Assembly: GCA_030645675.1 (NCBI GenBank) | Contig: JAUSLQ010000140.1 | Coordinates: 1 to 34,495 of the forward strand | Direction: 5' to 3' | DNA: 34,495 nucleotides | DNA from: Actinomycetota bacterium | Lineage (GTDB): Bacteria; Actinomycetota; Acidimicrobiia; Acidimicrobiales; Ilumatobacteraceae | Shown here: positions 7,386 to 16,938 of the stretch, piece by piece | How the letters are laid out: each line of letters begins with the position of its first letter | How positions within the stretch are numbered: the stretch's first letter is position 1 | Notes under the pieces: generated by a model | The model's database searches: none | What the model was told of the DNA's origin: nothing | What the model saw: the letters and a program-made list of their open reading frames with translations, nothing else | Program-made: the position numbers and the translations under genes

Positions 7386-8245
7386 GCTCCGTGCTGCTGG
7401 TCGCCCATCATGATCGTGCGGAGGCCGCCACCTTGGCCCGCCTCGCTGCCGCGTGGTTGCACGACCACGGGCACGATGCGTGGATGACCGCCGAGGATGC
7501 CGTGCCGCTGGGGGTGGTCGACCTGATCGCCGAGCGGTCCGCGAGCTCCGCCGACCTTGCCCTCAGCATCGGGGGCGACGGCACGATGCTGCGCACGGTG
7601 AAGCTGTTGGGCGGGGCACCGGTACCGATCATCGGCATCAACGTGGGCCTGCTCGGCTACCTCACCGAGGTGGAGCCGGAGGTGCTGTGCGCTTCGCTCG
7701 AGCGGTGGTTCGCCGGTTCGCAGGACGGCGAGTGGCGCCTGGACGAGCGCATGCTGCTGGACGTCAGTGCCACCCGCGCCGACGGCTCGCACGCGGGCAC
7801 GTGGACCGCGTTGAACGAGGGAGTGGTGGAGAAGCAGGAAGCAGGCCACACCGTGCGCCTGCAGGTGTGGATCGACGGCACGCCGTTCACCACCTACGCG
7901 GCCGACGGGCTGATCCTGGCGACGCCCACGGGGTCGACGGCGTACTCGTTGTCGGCCAGAGGGCCGGTGCTGTCGCCACGGCTACGGGCGGTGCTGCTGA
8001 CGCCGGTCTCACCGCACATGCTGTTCGACCGTTCGCTGGTGCTGGACAGCACGGAACTGGTGGAGGTGGAGCTGCTCGGCCACCGTTCCGCGACGTTGTC
8101 CATCGACGGCCAACCGGCTCTGTCGATGGTGGAGGGGGATAGGGTTGCCGTTGCTCCGTCGGAGCAGGTGGCGTACTTCGTCCGCTTCGGGCAGCGGCGG
8201 TTCCACCAGATCTTGAAGGCAAAGTTCGGGTTGACGGATCGCTGA
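7382..8245 (+). CDS. nadK: NAD kinase
   Basis: 287 aa. The enzyme phosphorylates NAD+ to NADP+ using ATP or polyphosphate. The GGDGT motif (64-68, in LSIGGDGTMLR), the conserved NEGVV and the DGLILATPTGSTAYSLSARGP signature are all intact. The GTG at 7382 overlaps the tlyA stop as GTGA and gives the normal family length and N-terminus; longer in-frame extensions lie inside tlyA. recN starts in the next base after the stop, so tlyA, nadK, recN and murJ look translationally coupled. The position matches Rv1695. Confidence 0.97.
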   Translation: MSSVLLVAHHDRAEAATLARLAAAWLHDHGHDAWMTAEDAVPLGVVDLIAERSASSADLALSIGGDGTMLRTVKLLGGAPVPIIGINVGLLGYLTEVEPEVLCASLERWFAGSQDGEWRLDERMLLDVSATRADGSHAGTWTALNEGVVEKQEAGHTVRLQVWIDGTPFTTYAADGLILATPTGSTAYSLSARGPVLSPRLRAVLLTPVSPHMLFDRSLVLDSTELVEVELLGHRSATLSIDGQPALSMVEGDRVAVAPSEQVAYFVRFGQRRFHQILKAKFGLTDR

Positions 8246-9835
8246 ATGCTGCAGGAGCTGCACATCGAGTCACTTGGCGTGATCGAGCGCCTCGACCTCG
8301 TGTTGGGCCATGGTCTGACCGCCCTCACGGGTGAGACTGGCGCGGGCAAGACCATGCTCGTGGAGGCGATCAGCCTGTTGGTGGGCGGCCGCGCCGATGC
8401 GACGATGGTGCGTCCCGGCGCCGCCGAGGCTCGGGTGGAAGGCCGGTTCGTGGTGGGCGACGACGAGCATGTGATCGCTCGCGTCATCCCGGCCGACGGG
8501 CGGTCGCGCGCCTACGTGAACGGCCGGCTGGCGACGGTGGGAAATCTCGCCGAGCTGGGCTCGCAGTGCGTCGACCTGCACGGGCAGCACTCGCACCAGA
8601 GCTTGCTGTCGGCAGCCGAGCAACGCGATGCGCTCGACCGCTACTGCCACACCGACCTGCAGCCGCTGCGCGCGGCCCGCGCCCGCCTCACCGAGATCGA
8701 TGCCGCGCTGGCGGCGTTGGGTGGTGACAGCAAGTCGCGCGCCCGCGAGCTCGACCTGTTGCGCTTCCAGTCGGCGGAGCTGAGCGCCGCTGCCGTGCTC
8801 TCGGCCGAGGAAGACCGCGAGCTGGAGGTGCAGCACGATGTGCTGGCGGGCGCAGTCGAGTACCGGGCTGCAGGTGGCCTGGCCGTGGAGTCGCTCACCG
8901 AGGACGGTGGGGCGCTCGATGCGGTGGGCACCGCACTGCGCGCCATCAGCGGGCGGGCGCCGTTCGCGGAGATGGAGGTGCGACTGCGCGGCCTCAGCGC
9001 AGAGGTCGGCGACGTCGCCGCCGAACTGCGCGCGCAGGCCGACTCGATCGACGAAGACCCCGAGCGGCTGGAGGCCGTTCGCGAACGGATGCAGCTGCTG
9101 CGCGACCTGCGTCGCAAGTACGGCGACACGCTGGCCGAGGTGATCTCGTTCCACGCCGAGGTGGACGCCCGGTTGGCCGAGCTGGAGGGTTACGAGCAAC
9201 GGGTGGCCCAACTGGAGCACGAGCGGCACGCTGCGCAGGCCGCCGAGCGGGCGGCCGCGGCGGCGGTGGGCAAGGTGCGCCGCTCAGGTGCGGGGGCGCT
9301 GGCGAAGGAAGTGGAGGCACACCTGCGCCTGCTGGCCATGCCACATGCCGCCGTGGCCGTCAACGTCGGCGAGCTCGACCCGGGCGACGAGGTGTCGTTC
9401 CTGCTGGCGGCGAATCCGGGGTCGCCGTTGCTGCCGCTGGCCCGCGTTGCCAGTGGCGGCGAACTGGCACGCGCCATGCTGGCGCTGCGCCTCGTGCTGA
9501 CCGAGGCCCCCGACACGCTGGTGTTCGACGAGGTCGATGCCGGCATCGGTGGCGCCGCTGCCCTCGCGGTCGGTTCGGCGTTGGCCCAGCTCGGCGGTCG
9601 CCATCAGGTGCTGGTGGTCACCCACCTCGCGCAGGTGGCCGCACTGGCCGACACTCACGTGGTGGTCAGCAAGCGCGTGGAAGGTGGTGCGACGTTTGCC
9701 TCCGCGTTCACCGTCGCCGGCGCCGACCGGATCGACGAGGTGGCTCGCATGCTCTCGGGCGATCAGGCCGCCGAATCGGCGCGCCGCCATGCCGCCGACC
9801 TGCTCGGCCAGCCGGCGAAGCGATCACGGTCATGA
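8246..9835 (+). CDS. recN: DNA repair ATPase RecN
   Basis: 529 aa, slightly shorter than E. coli RecN (553). It is an SMC-like ATPase acting early in double-strand break repair by holding DNA ends or sister chromatids. Walker A GETGAGKT is at 29-36. The Q-loop region (DLHGQHSHQSLL) and a coiled-coil middle (Arg/Glu/Ala/Leu-rich, about 150-350) are visible. The signature is ASGGELARAMLALRL, and Walker B is LVFDEVDAGIGG with Asp428 and Glu429. The ATG directly abuts the nadK stop, and the end overlaps murJ as ATGA. The position matches Rv1696. Confidence 0.97.
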   Translation: MLQELHIESLGVIERLDLVLGHGLTALTGETGAGKTMLVEAISLLVGGRADATMVRPGAAEARVEGRFVVGDDEHVIARVIPADGRSRAYVNGRLATVGNLAELGSQCVDLHGQHSHQSLLSAAEQRDALDRYCHTDLQPLRAARARLTEIDAALAALGGDSKSRARELDLLRFQSAELSAAAVLSAEEDRELEVQHDVLAGAVEYRAAGGLAVESLTEDGGALDAVGTALRAISGRAPFAEMEVRLRGLSAEVGDVAAELRAQADSIDEDPERLEAVRERMQLLRDLRRKYGDTLAEVISFHAEVDARLAELEGYEQRVAQLEHERHAAQAAERAAAAAVGKVRRSGAGALAKEVEAHLRLLAMPHAAVAVNVGELDPGDEVSFLLAANPGSPLLPLARVASGGELARAMLALRLVLTEAPDTLVFDEVDAGIGGAAALAVGSALAQLGGRHQVLVVTHLAQVAALADTHVVVSKRVEGGATFASAFTVAGADRIDEVARMLSGDQAAESARRHAADLLGQPAKRSRS

Positions 9836-11433
9836 CCGACACCGACGTCGATCGGGGAGTCAGCTCGGGCATCCGGCGCGACACCGCGCTGGTCACCGTG
9901 TGCATCCTGCTGTCGCGCATCACAGGCTTCGGCCGGGTGGTAGCGGCGGCGGCCGTGCTGGGCAGCGGCGTGCTGGGCGACGTGTACCAGACCGCGAACA
10001 TGATCCCCAACCTGATGTTCGAGCTGGTGGCAGGCGGTGTGCTGCAGGCGGTGCTGGTGCCGTCGTTCGTGGCTGCGCGCCGCGAGGGCGGTGATCGGGC
10101 GCTCAGCGAGGCCACCCAGGCCACCGCCGGGGCCATCCTGGCCGGGCTGACATTGGTGACCGCGGTGGGCATGCTGCTGGCGCCCGTGGTGGCCAACCTG
10201 ATGGTGCTGTCCGAGCCGTCAGGCTCCGTCGCTGCCGAGAAGCTCGACGTGATGGTGCCGATGGTGCTGGTGTTCATCCCTCAGCTGATCTGCTACGGCC
10301 TGGCGACGGTGACCAGCGCAGCCCTGAACGCCCGCGGGCGGTACGTGGCGGCAGCCCTGGCGCCGGCCGTGAACAACGTCGTGGTCATCGTCGCCTGTGT
10401 GCTGTTCCGGGCGTCGCGGCACGGGGCAGTCGCCGACTTGAGCCTGACGCCCCTGCAGTTCACCCTCATTGCCGGTGGCACCACCCTGGGCGTGTTGGCG
10501 TTCAGCCTCACGCCCGCGCTCGCGTTGCGTTCCAGCGGCGTGCAGTGGCGACCGCGGTGGCAACCACAGCACGAGGCGGTGCGCAGCATGCGCCGGTCGT
10601 TCGGGTGGGCCACGCTGTCCATCGTGGGCACGTTGGTGCCTACGGCTGCGGCGCTGGCGCTGGGCAACGGTGCGCCGGGTGGTGTGGCGGTGTTCGTGTA
10701 CGCGTTTGCGTTCTACGTGTTGCCGCACGCGTTGGTGGCGGTCACCATCGCAACCACGCTGGCGCCACGGGTGGCGGAGGGATGGCAGGCGGGCCGCACC
10801 GCTCAGGTGGGTGCCGCGATCGACTCATCGGTGCGGATGGTGATGCCGCTGCTGGCACTGGCCGGCGCCGGCATGGTGGCGTTGGCGTGGCCGATCACCC
10901 GACTGGTGGCCGGCGTGGGCCAAACCGCAAGCCAGGGCCTGGGGCCCATCGCTCACACGCTGGCTGCGTTCGGCCCGGGCCTGCTGGGGTACGGGGTGGC
11001 ATTCGTGATGATTCGCGTGCTGTTCGCCCTCGGCGACGTGCGCCAGGCGTCGCTGCTGATGATCGCCGGCGCCCTGGTGGGTGTGGCGTGGATGGCCGTC
11101 GCCTCGGCAGCGATGGCCCCTGGCGACCGGGCAGCTGCGCTGGCCATCGGCTACGGCGCTTCGCAGACCGTCGCGGCGGTGCTGCTGACGCTGCGCGTGC
11201 ACCGGCTGACCGGAGCACTGGCGCCGCGATCCACATTGCGCCTGATCGGCCAGGCGTTGCTGGCGGCCGGCGTGGCCGTCGCAGTGATGTTGCTGATCGC
11301 CGGCCTGTTCCGCCCCACTCGTCCGCAGGCGTTGGCGGCGTTGCTGCTGGCGGGCGCGGCCGGTGTGGTGTCGTTCGGTGGTGCGTTCGCGCTACTGGGC
11401 GGCCGCCGGCCCCGCCGGCGCATCGCTGGTTGA
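9832..11433 (+). CDS. murJ: Lipid II flippase MurJ (MviN family)
   Basis: 533 aa, polytopic inner-membrane protein, probably 14 segments as in the family. The opening (LVTVCILLSRITGFGRVVAA, DVYQTANMIPNLMFELVAGG, VLVPSFV) is diagnostic of MurJ/MviN, which flips the peptidoglycan precursor lipid II outward. It starts in a 4-nt overlap with recN. In Mycobacterium the interval between recN and pyrG holds Rv1697-Rv1698 instead, so the presence of murJ here is a lineage difference. The last 42 nt overlap the 3' end of the convergent PAP2 gene. The C-terminus is short and Arg-rich, without the kinase-like extension of mycobacterial MviN. Confidence 0.95.
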   Translation: MTDTDVDRGVSSGIRRDTALVTVCILLSRITGFGRVVAAAAVLGSGVLGDVYQTANMIPNLMFELVAGGVLQAVLVPSFVAARREGGDRALSEATQATAGAILAGLTLVTAVGMLLAPVVANLMVLSEPSGSVAAEKLDVMVPMVLVFIPQLICYGLATVTSAALNARGRYVAAALAPAVNNVVVIVACVLFRASRHGAVADLSLTPLQFTLIAGGTTLGVLAFSLTPALALRSSGVQWRPRWQPQHEAVRSMRRSFGWATLSIVGTLVPTAAALALGNGAPGGVAVFVYAFAFYVLPHALVAVTIATTLAPRVAEGWQAGRTAQVGAAIDSSVRMVMPLLALAGAGMVALAWPITRLVAGVGQTASQGLGPIAHTLAAFGPGLLGYGVAFVMIRVLFALGDVRQASLLMIAGALVGVAWMAVASAAMAPGDRAAALAIGYGASQTVAAVLLTLRVHRLTGALAPRSTLRLIGQALLAAGVAVAVMLLIAGLFRPTRPQALAALLLAGAAGVVSFGGAFALLGGRRPRRRIAG

Positions 11434-12330
11434 ACGGTGCCGGGTGCGCCGAATCAGCAGGTACTTGGCCAGCACCACGATCAGGACACCACCGACGGCG
11501 TCGAGGAAGTAGTGGTTGGCGGTGACGACGATGGCGAACAGCGTGACCAGCGGGTACAGCACGCCGAGAATGCGCACGCTTCTGTGCGCGGCGAACTGAT
11601 ACATGACGACGCCGCACCACACCGACCATCCGAAGTGCAGGCTGGGCATGGCCGCGTACTGGTTGGCGACGGCAGTGGCGACCGGCGACTCGTAGCTCCA
11701 GAGGCCGCCTACCTTGGCCAGGGTGTCGACGAAGCACTTGCCGATGGTGTACCCGTCGGGGCCGGCGACCGGGATGCTGCGGTTGCACGCGTACAGGCGT
11801 GGCGGCGCCAACGGAAACGCCCAGTAGCCGATGAGGGCGAGCGCGGTGGAGGCACCCAACCAGTCGCGCATGCGGCGGTAGCCGTCGTGGCGCTTCAGGT
11901 AGAGCCAGATCAGCAGCCCGGCGGTGACCAGGAAGTGGAGCGTGCCGTAGTAGATGTTGACGCCCTTGATGAACCAGCGGGCACCGAGGAAGGCCTGTTG
12001 GATGGCTTGCTCGTGCAGGACGTTCAGCGAGCGCTCCCAGTTCACCACCCGCACGGCGTTGGCGTGGGCGCGGTTGCTGGCGCCGACGTGGTCGGCCAGG
12101 CTGCGGATGGTCTGGTACAGGTAGTAGAAGCCCAGCACCAGTGCCAGCTCGTGCACGAAGCCGCTGCGCGCGTTGCGCGCCTTGGCGGCCGGCGCCTCGC
12201 CTGCGCCGGCCTGCATGTCGCCGGCCTGTATGTCGCCGGCTGGAACGTCGCCGGTGGCGATGTCGCCGGCCAGCAGGTTGGCCGCTTCCGCTGCGCCCAC
12301 CTCGGCGGGGGCGGGCGCGTCGGTCTCCAT
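11392..12330 (-). CDS. PAP2-superfamily membrane phosphatase / phosphotransferase
   Basis: 312 aa from the chosen start. About six membrane segments are visible (for example LALVLGFYYLYQTI, LHFLVTAGLLIWLYL, ALALIGYWAFPLA, LYPLVTLFAIVVTA). The PAP2 catalytic residues are present: PSLHFGW (His in motif 2) and ANHYFLDAVGG (His and Asp in motif 3). The shape resembles the Aur1/inositolphosphotransferase-like branch, which includes lipid phosphatases and head-group transferases; the substrate is unknown. Residues before the first helix are a disordered AGDxx repeat. The start at 12330 is preferred to ATG 12339 because TAGAAT ends 7 nt before it and actually overlaps the 12339 codon. The 3' end overlaps murJ tail-to-tail by 42 nt. 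Confidence 0.85.
   Translation of the reverse strand: METDAPAPAEVGAAEAANLLAGDIATGDVPAGDIQAGDMQAGAGEAPAAKARNARSGFVHELALVLGFYYLYQTIRSLADHVGASNRAHANAVRVVNWERSLNVLHEQAIQQAFLGARWFIKGVNIYYGTLHFLVTAGLLIWLYLKRHDGYRRMRDWLGASTALALIGYWAFPLAPPRLYACNRSIPVAGPDGYTIGKCFVDTLAKVGGLWSYESPVATAVANQYAAMPSLHFGWSVWCGVVMYQFAAHRSVRILGVLYPLVTLFAIVVTANHYFLDAVGGVLIVVLAKYLLIRRTRHRSTSDAPAGPAAAQ
12205..12270 (-). repeat. 15-nt in-frame repeats near the PAP2 N-terminus
   Basis: Four spaced copies of a 15-nt unit (GCCGGCGACATxCAG on the coding strand) encode AGD-x-x repeats. One copy is diverged to ATGDVP. Period and frame are maintained. Confidence 0.75.
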
Positions 12331-12337
12331 TCCGGCC

Positions 12338-12343
12338 ATTCTA
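12338..12343 (-). promoter_or_regulatory. -10 element (TAGAAT) of the PAP2 gene, leaderless type
   Basis: TAGAAT on the minus strand, close to the consensus TATAAT, ends 7 nt before the ATG at 12330. No Shine-Dalgarno sequence intervenes. It decides between two in-frame ATGs. Confidence 0.6.
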
Positions 12344-12344
12344 G

Positions 12345-14117
<1,773 letters not shown>

Positions 14118-14153
14118 GCGCGCGCATGAGGCAACGGTGACAGGAATCTGCGC

Positions 14154-14720
14154 ATGAACGGGTTCCGTCACCTCGGCGACCGCATGGTGCACCAGGGCCA
14201 CGTGTGGCATGTGGCTGTCGCCCAGTTCGAGTCGCCCGACGGCGAGGCGTTCCAGCGCGACATCGTGCGCTCGCCGGGTGCGGTGGCCGCGGTGCCGCTG
14301 CGCCACGACGCCGACGGCACACCACGGGTGGTGATGGTGCGTCAGTACCGCCCGCCGTACGACGACTTCGTGATCGAGATCCCTGCCGGCATGCGCGATG
14401 TGCCGGGCGAGGCCACCGACATCACCGCCGCTCGTGAGTTGGAGGAGGAGGTGGGCCTGCGCGCCGGCGCGTTGGAGCACCTCCTCGACATGTACCCGTC
14501 GGCCGGGATGACCGACTCGGTGCTGACGCTGTACCTGGCCACGGAGCTGACGGAGGTGGGCCAGAGCACGCACGGCCCGGAGGAAGCCCACATGCAACTG
14601 CTGGACGTGCCGCTGGCCGAGGCCGTGGAGATGGTGCTGCGCGGCGAGATCCACGATGCGAAGACGGTCATCGGGTTGCTCCTGGTGGAGCGGCGCCTGC
14701 GGGAGGCCGAGCGCGGATGA
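14154..14720 (+). CDS. Nudix hydrolase, ADP-ribose pyrophosphatase type
   Basis: 188 aa. The family hydrolyses ADP-ribose to AMP and ribose-5-phosphate. The Nudix box core RELEEEVGL is at 94-102, with Glu86 upstream; the Gly79-Glu86 spacing has six residues instead of the consensus five. The preceding VRQYRPPYDDFVIEIPAGM is typical of the ADPRase branch. AGG (14142-14144) lies nine bases before the ATG, a weak ribosome binding site. The gene overlaps xerD by ATGA, and the pyrG-ADPRase-xerD order is conserved in actinobacteria (Rv1699-Rv1701), which supports the assignment. Confidence 0.92.
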   Translation: MNGFRHLGDRMVHQGHVWHVAVAQFESPDGEAFQRDIVRSPGAVAAVPLRHDADGTPRVVMVRQYRPPYDDFVIEIPAGMRDVPGEATDITAARELEEEVGLRAGALEHLLDMYPSAGMTDSVLTLYLATELTEVGQSTHGPEEAHMQLLDVPLAEAVEMVLRGEIHDAKTVIGLLLVERRLREAERG

Positions 14721-15679
14721 CCCCGGAACGGGTCGAGCCGGTCGAGGCGGCGGAGCCGGTCGAGGCGGCGGAGCCGGGCGAGATAGCCGAGTTCCTGTCG
14801 TGGATGGCCAGTGAGCGAGGCCGTTCGGCGAACACGCTGGCGGCGTACCGGCGCGACCTGGCGGCCTACTGCGGTTGGCTGGCCCAGCACTCGTCGTCGT
14901 TGGTGGTGGTGGACCGCCGGCTGCTGGACCAGTTCGTGCAAGCTCGCCGGGCCACGGGCGCGGCGCCGTCGAGCGTCGCCCGCCAGCTGGCGGCGGTGCG
15001 CATGCTGCACCGGTTCATGGCCGAGGAGGGGGTTCGCCCCGACGACCCGTCGGCCGATGTCGAAGGGGTGCGCGTGCCCGCAGGCATCCCGCACCCGCTG
15101 ACCGAAGCGGAAGTCGGCCGGCTCTTGGAAGCGGTGGTTGACACCGAGCCGGCGTCGCTGCGCGACCGCGCTCTGCTGGAGTTCCTCTACGCGACCGGCG
15201 CCCGCATCAGCGAGGCGTGCGGGCTGTCGCTGGGCGACATCGACCGCGACAACCGGCTGGTGCGCCTGTTCGGCAAGGGATCGAAGGAGCGCATCGTGCC
15301 CATCGGCCGGGCGGCGATGGCCGCACTGGACGAGTGGCTGGCCCACGGCCGGCGCCACCTGGAGCCTGCTCGCTGGGCGCGCCGCATCGACCAGGAGGCC
15401 GTGTTCCTGAACACCCGCGGGGCGCGCCTCAGCCGGCAGGCTGCGTGGGCGGTGGTGAAGAAGTACGGCGACCGCACCGGGCTGGCCGATCGCCTGTCGC
15501 CGCACGTGCTGCGTCATTCGTGCGCCACCCACCTGCTGGATCACGGCGCCGACCTGCGCATCGTGCAGGAGATGCTGGGCCACGCATCCATCTCCACCAC
15601 ACAGGTGTACACGAAGGTCAGCCAGGAACGCCTGTGGCAGGTGTACCGGCAGGCGCACCCGCGGGCGGAGCAGCGATGA
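14717..15679 (+). CDS. xerD: Tyrosine recombinase XerD
   Basis: 320 aa. With XerC it resolves chromosome dimers at dif. The SAM-like core-binding domain (about 22-105) precedes the catalytic domain. All catalytic residues are present at one constant offset for His/Arg/His/Tyr relative to E. coli XerD: Arg163 (ATGARISE), Lys187 (GKGSKER), His263 and Arg266 (HVLRHSCATH), His289 (LGHASI), and nucleophile Tyr298 (TQVYTKV). The first 20 residues carry a duplicated PVEAAE sequence absent from E. coli XerD. 4-nt overlaps with both neighbours suggest coupling. As it lies in the conserved pyrG-scpAB block and is intact, it is the housekeeping enzyme and not a mobile integrase. Confidence 0.96.
   Translation: MTPERVEPVEAAEPVEAAEPGEIAEFLSWMASERGRSANTLAAYRRDLAAYCGWLAQHSSSLVVVDRRLLDQFVQARRATGAAPSSVARQLAAVRMLHRFMAEEGVRPDDPSADVEGVRVPAGIPHPLTEAEVGRLLEAVVDTEPASLRDRALLEFLYATGARISEACGLSLGDIDRDNRLVRLFGKGSKERIVPIGRAAMAALDEWLAHGRRHLEPARWARRIDQEAVFLNTRGARLSRQAAWAVVKKYGDRTGLADRLSPHVLRHSCATHLLDHGADLRIVQEMLGHASISTTQVYTKVSQERLWQVYRQAHPRAEQR
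14738..14773 (+). repeat. 18-nt tandem duplication at the start of xerD
   Basis: CCGGTCGAGGCGGCGGAG occurs twice in direct succession (14738-14755 and 14756-14773), encoding PVEAAE twice, just ahead of the conserved fold. Confidence 0.85.
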
Positions 15680-16140
15680 ACGTCCGCCCCCTGGGTGGTC
15701 TGCGTCACGTGGGCCACCTGGCACGCCGCTTCGCGTTGTCGTTGTCGCGTCGGCCACCTGCTGCGGTCGACACCCAATGGGCGCTGGCGTCACTGCTGCC
15801 CGGCGAGGCCGCACTGTGGCAGCGGCTGTCGAGTGCCGACCGGCGGCACTCGATCCAGGTGGCCCGCCGCTTCCTCGAGGCATGGCCGGCCGCCACCCGC
15901 GACGAGGTGGCCGGCGCGCTGTTGCACGACGTGGGCAAGCTCGCAAGCGAGCTGGGCACGTTCGCCCGCGTCGTCGCCACCGTGGTGGGGCCACGCACGG
16001 CCCGCTTCCGTCGCTACCACGACCACGAACGGCTGGGTGTCGAGCTGATGGCCGCGGCGGGGTCGTCGGCGGCAACGGTGGAGCTGACGCTGGGCCGTGG
16101 GCCGGCGGCGTCGGCGCTGCGCGCCGCGGACGATCTCTGA
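15676..16140 (+). CDS. Small HD-domain protein
   Basis: 154 aa. HD-superfamily metal ligands are recognisable: His58 (RRHSIQVARRF), His84-Asp85 (ALLHDVGKLAS) and His115/His117 (YHDHERLGVELM). LLHDVGK is the classic HD signature of metal-dependent phosphohydrolases, including nucleotidases and cyclic-nucleotide phosphodiesterases. The domain stands alone, with no GGDEF, PAS or ACT partner, so the substrate is unknown. The ATG overlaps the xerD stop (ATGA). I do not recall an HD gene at this position in Mycobacterium. Confidence 0.8.
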   Translation: MNVRPLGGLRHVGHLARRFALSLSRRPPAAVDTQWALASLLPGEAALWQRLSSADRRHSIQVARRFLEAWPAATRDEVAGALLHDVGKLASELGTFARVVATVVGPRTARFRRYHDHERLGVELMAAAGSSAATVELTLGRGPAASALRAADDL

Positions 16141-16179
16141 GCACGAACTACGCTCGCCGGCGACCAGGAGGTTCCGCGA

Positions 16180-16800
16180 ATGAGTCATCGTGAACGAGTG
16201 GTGTTGCCACGGCGGGCGCTGCTGGGTGGCGCTGCCGTCGCTGCCGGCTCGATGTTGGCGCCCCGGGCGGCACAGGCATCGGGCGCCCGGGCCTGGCGCT
16301 CGGCCGCGGCCGCCGGGCCGGTGCGGCCGATGGGCACCGGTCCGGGCTCTTACGGGCCGTTGCAGCTGTACCTGCTGGCCGACCCGGTGCGCGTCTACGA
16401 CAGCCGCGCCGGCCAGGTGCCCGACGGCATCGACCCCGACACGGGGGCGGGCGACACACCGCTGGTGCGCAACGCCAGCCGGGGCATCGACGTCTCGTAC
16501 GTGCTGGGCGTCACGCCCACAGGGGTCGACACGACCAGCGAGGGTGTGCTGATCAACCTGACGGCCGTCAACACGGTCGGCGCTGCCGGCAACCTGAAGG
16601 TGTGGGCGTCCACCGGCACCGAGCCGGCGATCTCGGTGCTCAACTGGGACCACGCCAGCTCCGCCATCGCCAACAGCGTCACCACCCGCCACGTCGACGG
16701 CTACATCCTGGTGAAGTGCGGGGGAGTGGTGGGTTGCAGCACCAACCTGATCGTCGACGTGCTGGGCTACTACGACCTGGCCCCGGTGGGCCCGCTGTAA
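16180..16800 (+). CDS. Tat-exported protein with actinobacterial beta-rich surface domain
   Basis: 206 aa. The N-terminus has LPRRALLGGAAVAAGSMLAP followed by AAQA, a twin-arginine-type signal with probable cleavage near residue 34. The mature part reads LLADPVRVYDSR, GVLINLTAVNTVGAAGNLKV, SVLNWDHASSAIANSVTTRH, and NLIVDVLGYYD. This succession (xDTR-like strand, N-x-TxVN, ANxV, IVDVxGYY) recurs in many secreted actinobacterial proteins, alone or as repeats beside proteases and other enzymes; its role is not established to my knowledge. Here there is one copy and no attached enzyme. It has the strongest ribosome binding site in the window, AGGAGG (16166-16171), 8 nt before ATG, and a possible TACGCT -10 at 16149-16154. 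Two large hairpins follow its stop codon. Confidence 0.78.
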   Translation: MSHRERVVLPRRALLGGAAVAAGSMLAPRAAQASGARAWRSAAAAGPVRPMGTGPGSYGPLQLYLLADPVRVYDSRAGQVPDGIDPDTGAGDTPLVRNASRGIDVSYVLGVTPTGVDTTSEGVLINLTAVNTVGAAGNLKVWASTGTEPAISVLNWDHASSAIANSVTTRHVDGYILVKCGGVVGCSTNLIVDVLGYYDLAPVGPL

Positions 16801-16810
16801 CCCTCCACCA

Positions 16811-16916
16811 ATGTTGGCGTTGGGGCCACGCCCATGGTGGTGTCAGCGCCGACTTGGCCGGCCAGCACACATGTTGGCGTTGAGACCACGCCATGGGTGG
16901 TGTCAGCGCCGACTTG
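16811..16916 (+). repeat. Tandem pair of 46-nt hairpin elements, 60-nt period
   Basis: Copies at 16811-16856 and 16871-16916 begin ATGTTGGCGTTG and end GTGTCAGCGCCGACTTG. Each folds into one long hairpin: in copy 1, G16813-G16822 pairs with C16844-C16853 (ten pairs, two G-U), then G23-U43, a G-G mismatch, G25-U41, and CCAC with GTGG around a 7-nt loop. In copy 2 both G-U pairs at 23 and 25 become A-U. The loop GCCCATG becomes GCCATGG. Located between the convergent Tat-exported protein and trpS genes, they may end transcription from the plus strand. No U-tract follows. Confidence 0.8.
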
Positions 16917-16938
16917 CGCGGACGCGGCGGCTCGGGGG

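Noticed and set aside
14717-15679. Tyrosine recombinase as sign of an integrated element
   Set aside because: All residues match XerD, the pyrG-Nudix-xerD order is conserved, and no att repeats or phage genes are near.
16811-16916. Possible start of a CRISPR array
   Set aside because: There are only two copies, the spacer would be 14 nt, no cas genes are present, and the repeats are imperfect with structured changes.
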